A stretch of DNA of 6,635 bases from an uncultured Ruminococcus sp. Its GTDB lineage: Bacteria; Bacillota; Clostridia; Oscillospirales; Ruminococcaceae. How positions within the stretch are numbered: position 1 is the first letter of the stretch; each line of letters opens with the position of its first letter. Below, piece after piece: positions 5,099-6,635 of this stretch. The notes beneath the pieces were generated by a model that was not told the origin of the DNA, did not search any database, and saw only the letters and a list, made by a program, of their open reading frames with translations. The stretch is from positions 1-6,635 of the forward strand of contig USJI01000063.1 of NCBI GenBank assembly GCA_900554975.1, written 5' to 3'. Position numbers and translations under genes: made by a program.

Positions 5099-6635
5099 AT
5101 GGCAATTGTTGTTAATGAAAAAACAGGATTTTTCAGCATAAGAACAGCTAATACGGAATATCAGTTGAAAGCTGATAAATATGGCGTTTTAAAGCATCTC
5201 TGGTATGGTGCACCGGTTGAAAGCGATATGGATTATCTTCTTGAATATCCTGATGTGGGATTTGCCGGAAATATATATGAAGCAGGGAATGACCGTACAT
5301 ATTCACTTAACACAATGCCTTTGGAATATTCCGGAGCAGGTGTGGGGGATTTCCGTATAAATGCAGCATCAGCGGCTTATCATGATGGAAGCTGTGCTTT
5401 AGACCTCAGATTTAAATCGTTTGAGATAAAAGACGGAAAATATGCAGTTGAGGGAATGCCTGCGGTCTATGCAGGAGATAAAAATGCACAGACTCTTGAA
5501 ATTACACTCTGCGATGTTTCACAGCCTCTTGAAGTTGTTCTGAGATATGGTGTTTTGCCGGAACTTGACATTATAACAAGAAGTGCAGTTTTCAGAAACA
5601 AGGGCAGTGAAACGGTTATTTTGAAAAATGCTGCAAGCCTTTGTCTTGATATTGCTGACGGTAAATGGGAGTGGATACATTTTCATGGTCGACATGCAAT
5701 GGAAAGAATACCTGAAAGAATGCCGCTTATTCATGGCATTCAGGAAAGCTCCAGCTCAAGGGGAACATCAAGCCACCAGCAGAATCCGTCTGTAATACTT
5801 TGTTCTCCTGACTGTACTGAAAAAAATGGTGAATGCATAGGGGCATTTCTGGTTTACAGCGGAAGTTTTAAAACAAGAATAGAGTATGACCAGCTTAACC
5901 AGACAAGACTGGTAATGGGAATAAATCCTGAACTTTTTGAATGGCATCTTGGTGCAGGTGAAAGCTTTGAAACTCCTGAGGCGGTTATGACTTACAGCGG
6001 AAACGGATTTGCTGAAATGTCACACCATTTTCACAGGGTAATACGGGAAAATATATGCAGAGGAAAGTACAAGCTTGCAAAGCGTCCGGTGCTCATAAAC
6101 AACTGGGAAGCTACTTATTTTGACTTCAACGAGGAAAAGATACTCAGCATAGCAAAGAAAGCGGCTGAAATAGGTGTTGATATGCTTGTTCTCGATGATG
6201 GCTGGTTCGGCAAGAGAGACAGTGACTGTTCAGGTCTTGGCGACTGGATAGTAAATGAAAACAAGCTCAGGGGAGGTCTTGGTTCTCTCGTTGAAAATAT
6301 AAAAGCTCTGGGGCTGAAATTCGGCATATGGTTTGAACCGGAAATGGTTTCCGAGGACAGCGACCTTTACAGAGCACATAAAGAATGGGCAATACAGATA
6401 CCTGACAGAAATCCTATGAGAGGACGCTATCAGCTTTTGCTTGACCTTTCAAGGGAAGATGTAAGGGAATATCTTTATGATAAAATAAGCAGTGTTCTGA
6501 AAAGTGCAGATATTTCGTATGTGAAATGGGATATGAACCGCAGTATCTGCGACTGGTACAGCTCCGGACTTTCAGCAGAAAAACAGTCTGAACTTCCTCA
6601 TCGATATATTCTGGGATTGTATTCACTTCTTGAAC
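5099..6635 (+). CDS. aga: Alpha-galactosidase, family GH36 (cut by the right edge)
   Basis: This enzyme hydrolyses terminal alpha-1,6-galactose from raffinose, stachyose and melibiose; on raffinose it leaves sucrose for the enzyme encoded just upstream. The frame is open from the ATG at 5099 for 512 codons to the window edge; full-length relatives are about 730 residues. There is no signal peptide, so it is cytoplasmic. Residues 1 to about 330 form the beta-sandwich N-terminal domain, including SRGTSSHQQNP (220-230). The (beta/alpha)8 barrel follows: NNWEATYFDFN (Trp336), VLDDGWFG (Asp366, Asp367), GLGDW (379-383), GIWFEPEMV (409-417), RGRYQLLLDLS (Arg443), and YVKWDMNR with Lys476 and the nucleophile Asp478. 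These positions coincide with the numbering I recall for Geobacillus AgaA/AgaB. The acid/base Asp, expected near residue 548, lies beyond the window. The ribosome site AAAGGAG (5085-5091) begins right after the gtfA stop, 7 nt before the ATG, supporting this start and operon membership. Confidence 0.94.
   Translation, partial: MAIVVNEKTGFFSIRTANTEYQLKADKYGVLKHLWYGAPVESDMDYLLEYPDVGFAGNIYEAGNDRTYSLNTMPLEYSGAGVGDFRINAASAAYHDGSCALDLRFKSFEIKDGKYAVEGMPAVYAGDKNAQTLEITLCDVSQPLEVVLRYGVLPELDIITRSAVFRNKGSETVILKNAASLCLDIADGKWEWIHFHGRHAMERIPERMPLIHGIQESSSSRGTSSHQQNPSVILCSPDCTEKNGECIGAFLVYSGSFKTRIEYDQLNQTRLVMGINPELFEWHLGAGESFETPEAVMTYSGNGFAEMSHHFHRVIRENICRGKYKLAKRPVLINNWEATYFDFNEEKILSIAKKAAEIGVDMLVLDDGWFGKRDSDCSGLGDWIVNENKLRGGLGSLVENIKALGLKFGIWFEPEMVSEDSDLYRAHKEWAIQIPDRNPMRGRYQLLLDLSREDVREYLYDKISSVLKSADISYVKWDMNRSICDWYSSGLSAEKQSELPHRYILGLYSLLE

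Overview
The window looks like chromosomal DNA from a low-to-moderate GC Gram-positive anaerobe, probably a gut or rumen clostridium of the Ruminococcaceae/Lachnospiraceae type. The reasons are strong AGGAGG-like ribosome sites, a lipobox-anchored solute-binding protein, frequent AGA, ATA, CTT and GGA codons, and a very AT-rich intergenic region. The genus is an inference; no rRNA or other marker gene is present.

Layout: (1) positions 1-409, minus strand, hold the N-terminal sensor domain of an AraC-family regulator that runs off the left edge. (2) Positions 410-619 are a divergent, AT-rich control region with one good promoter for each direction, an 18-bp imperfect palindrome inside the rightward promoter, and repeated CAAAATG and TGATAT elements. 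(3) Positions 620-6635, plus strand, form one tightly packed operon: a sugar-binding lipoprotein, two CUT1-type ABC permeases (MalF-like, then MalG-like), a GH13_18 sucrose phosphorylase (gtfA), and a GH36 alpha-galactosidase (aga) cut by the right edge after 512 codons. Junctions are 0 nt, a 4-nt overlap, 38 nt and 14 nt, with no terminator seen between genes.

The genes fit a pathway for raffinose-family sugars of the streptococcal msm (multiple sugar metabolism) type. The lipoprotein captures the oligosaccharide outside the cell and the two permeases import it. Cytoplasmic alpha-galactosidase then removes galactose from raffinose to leave sucrose, and sucrose phosphorylase splits sucrose with phosphate into glucose 1-phosphate and fructose, saving one ATP. 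The AraC-type protein is the probable local regulator. No ABC ATPase lies in the window, so energising the transporter needs a subunit encoded elsewhere, probably a shared MsmK-type ATPase.

I do not see a new kind of system here. The most useful points to follow up are the architecture of the control region, the gene order relative to the classical msm locus, the missing ATPase, and a few small sequence oddities in gtfA and its upstream gap.
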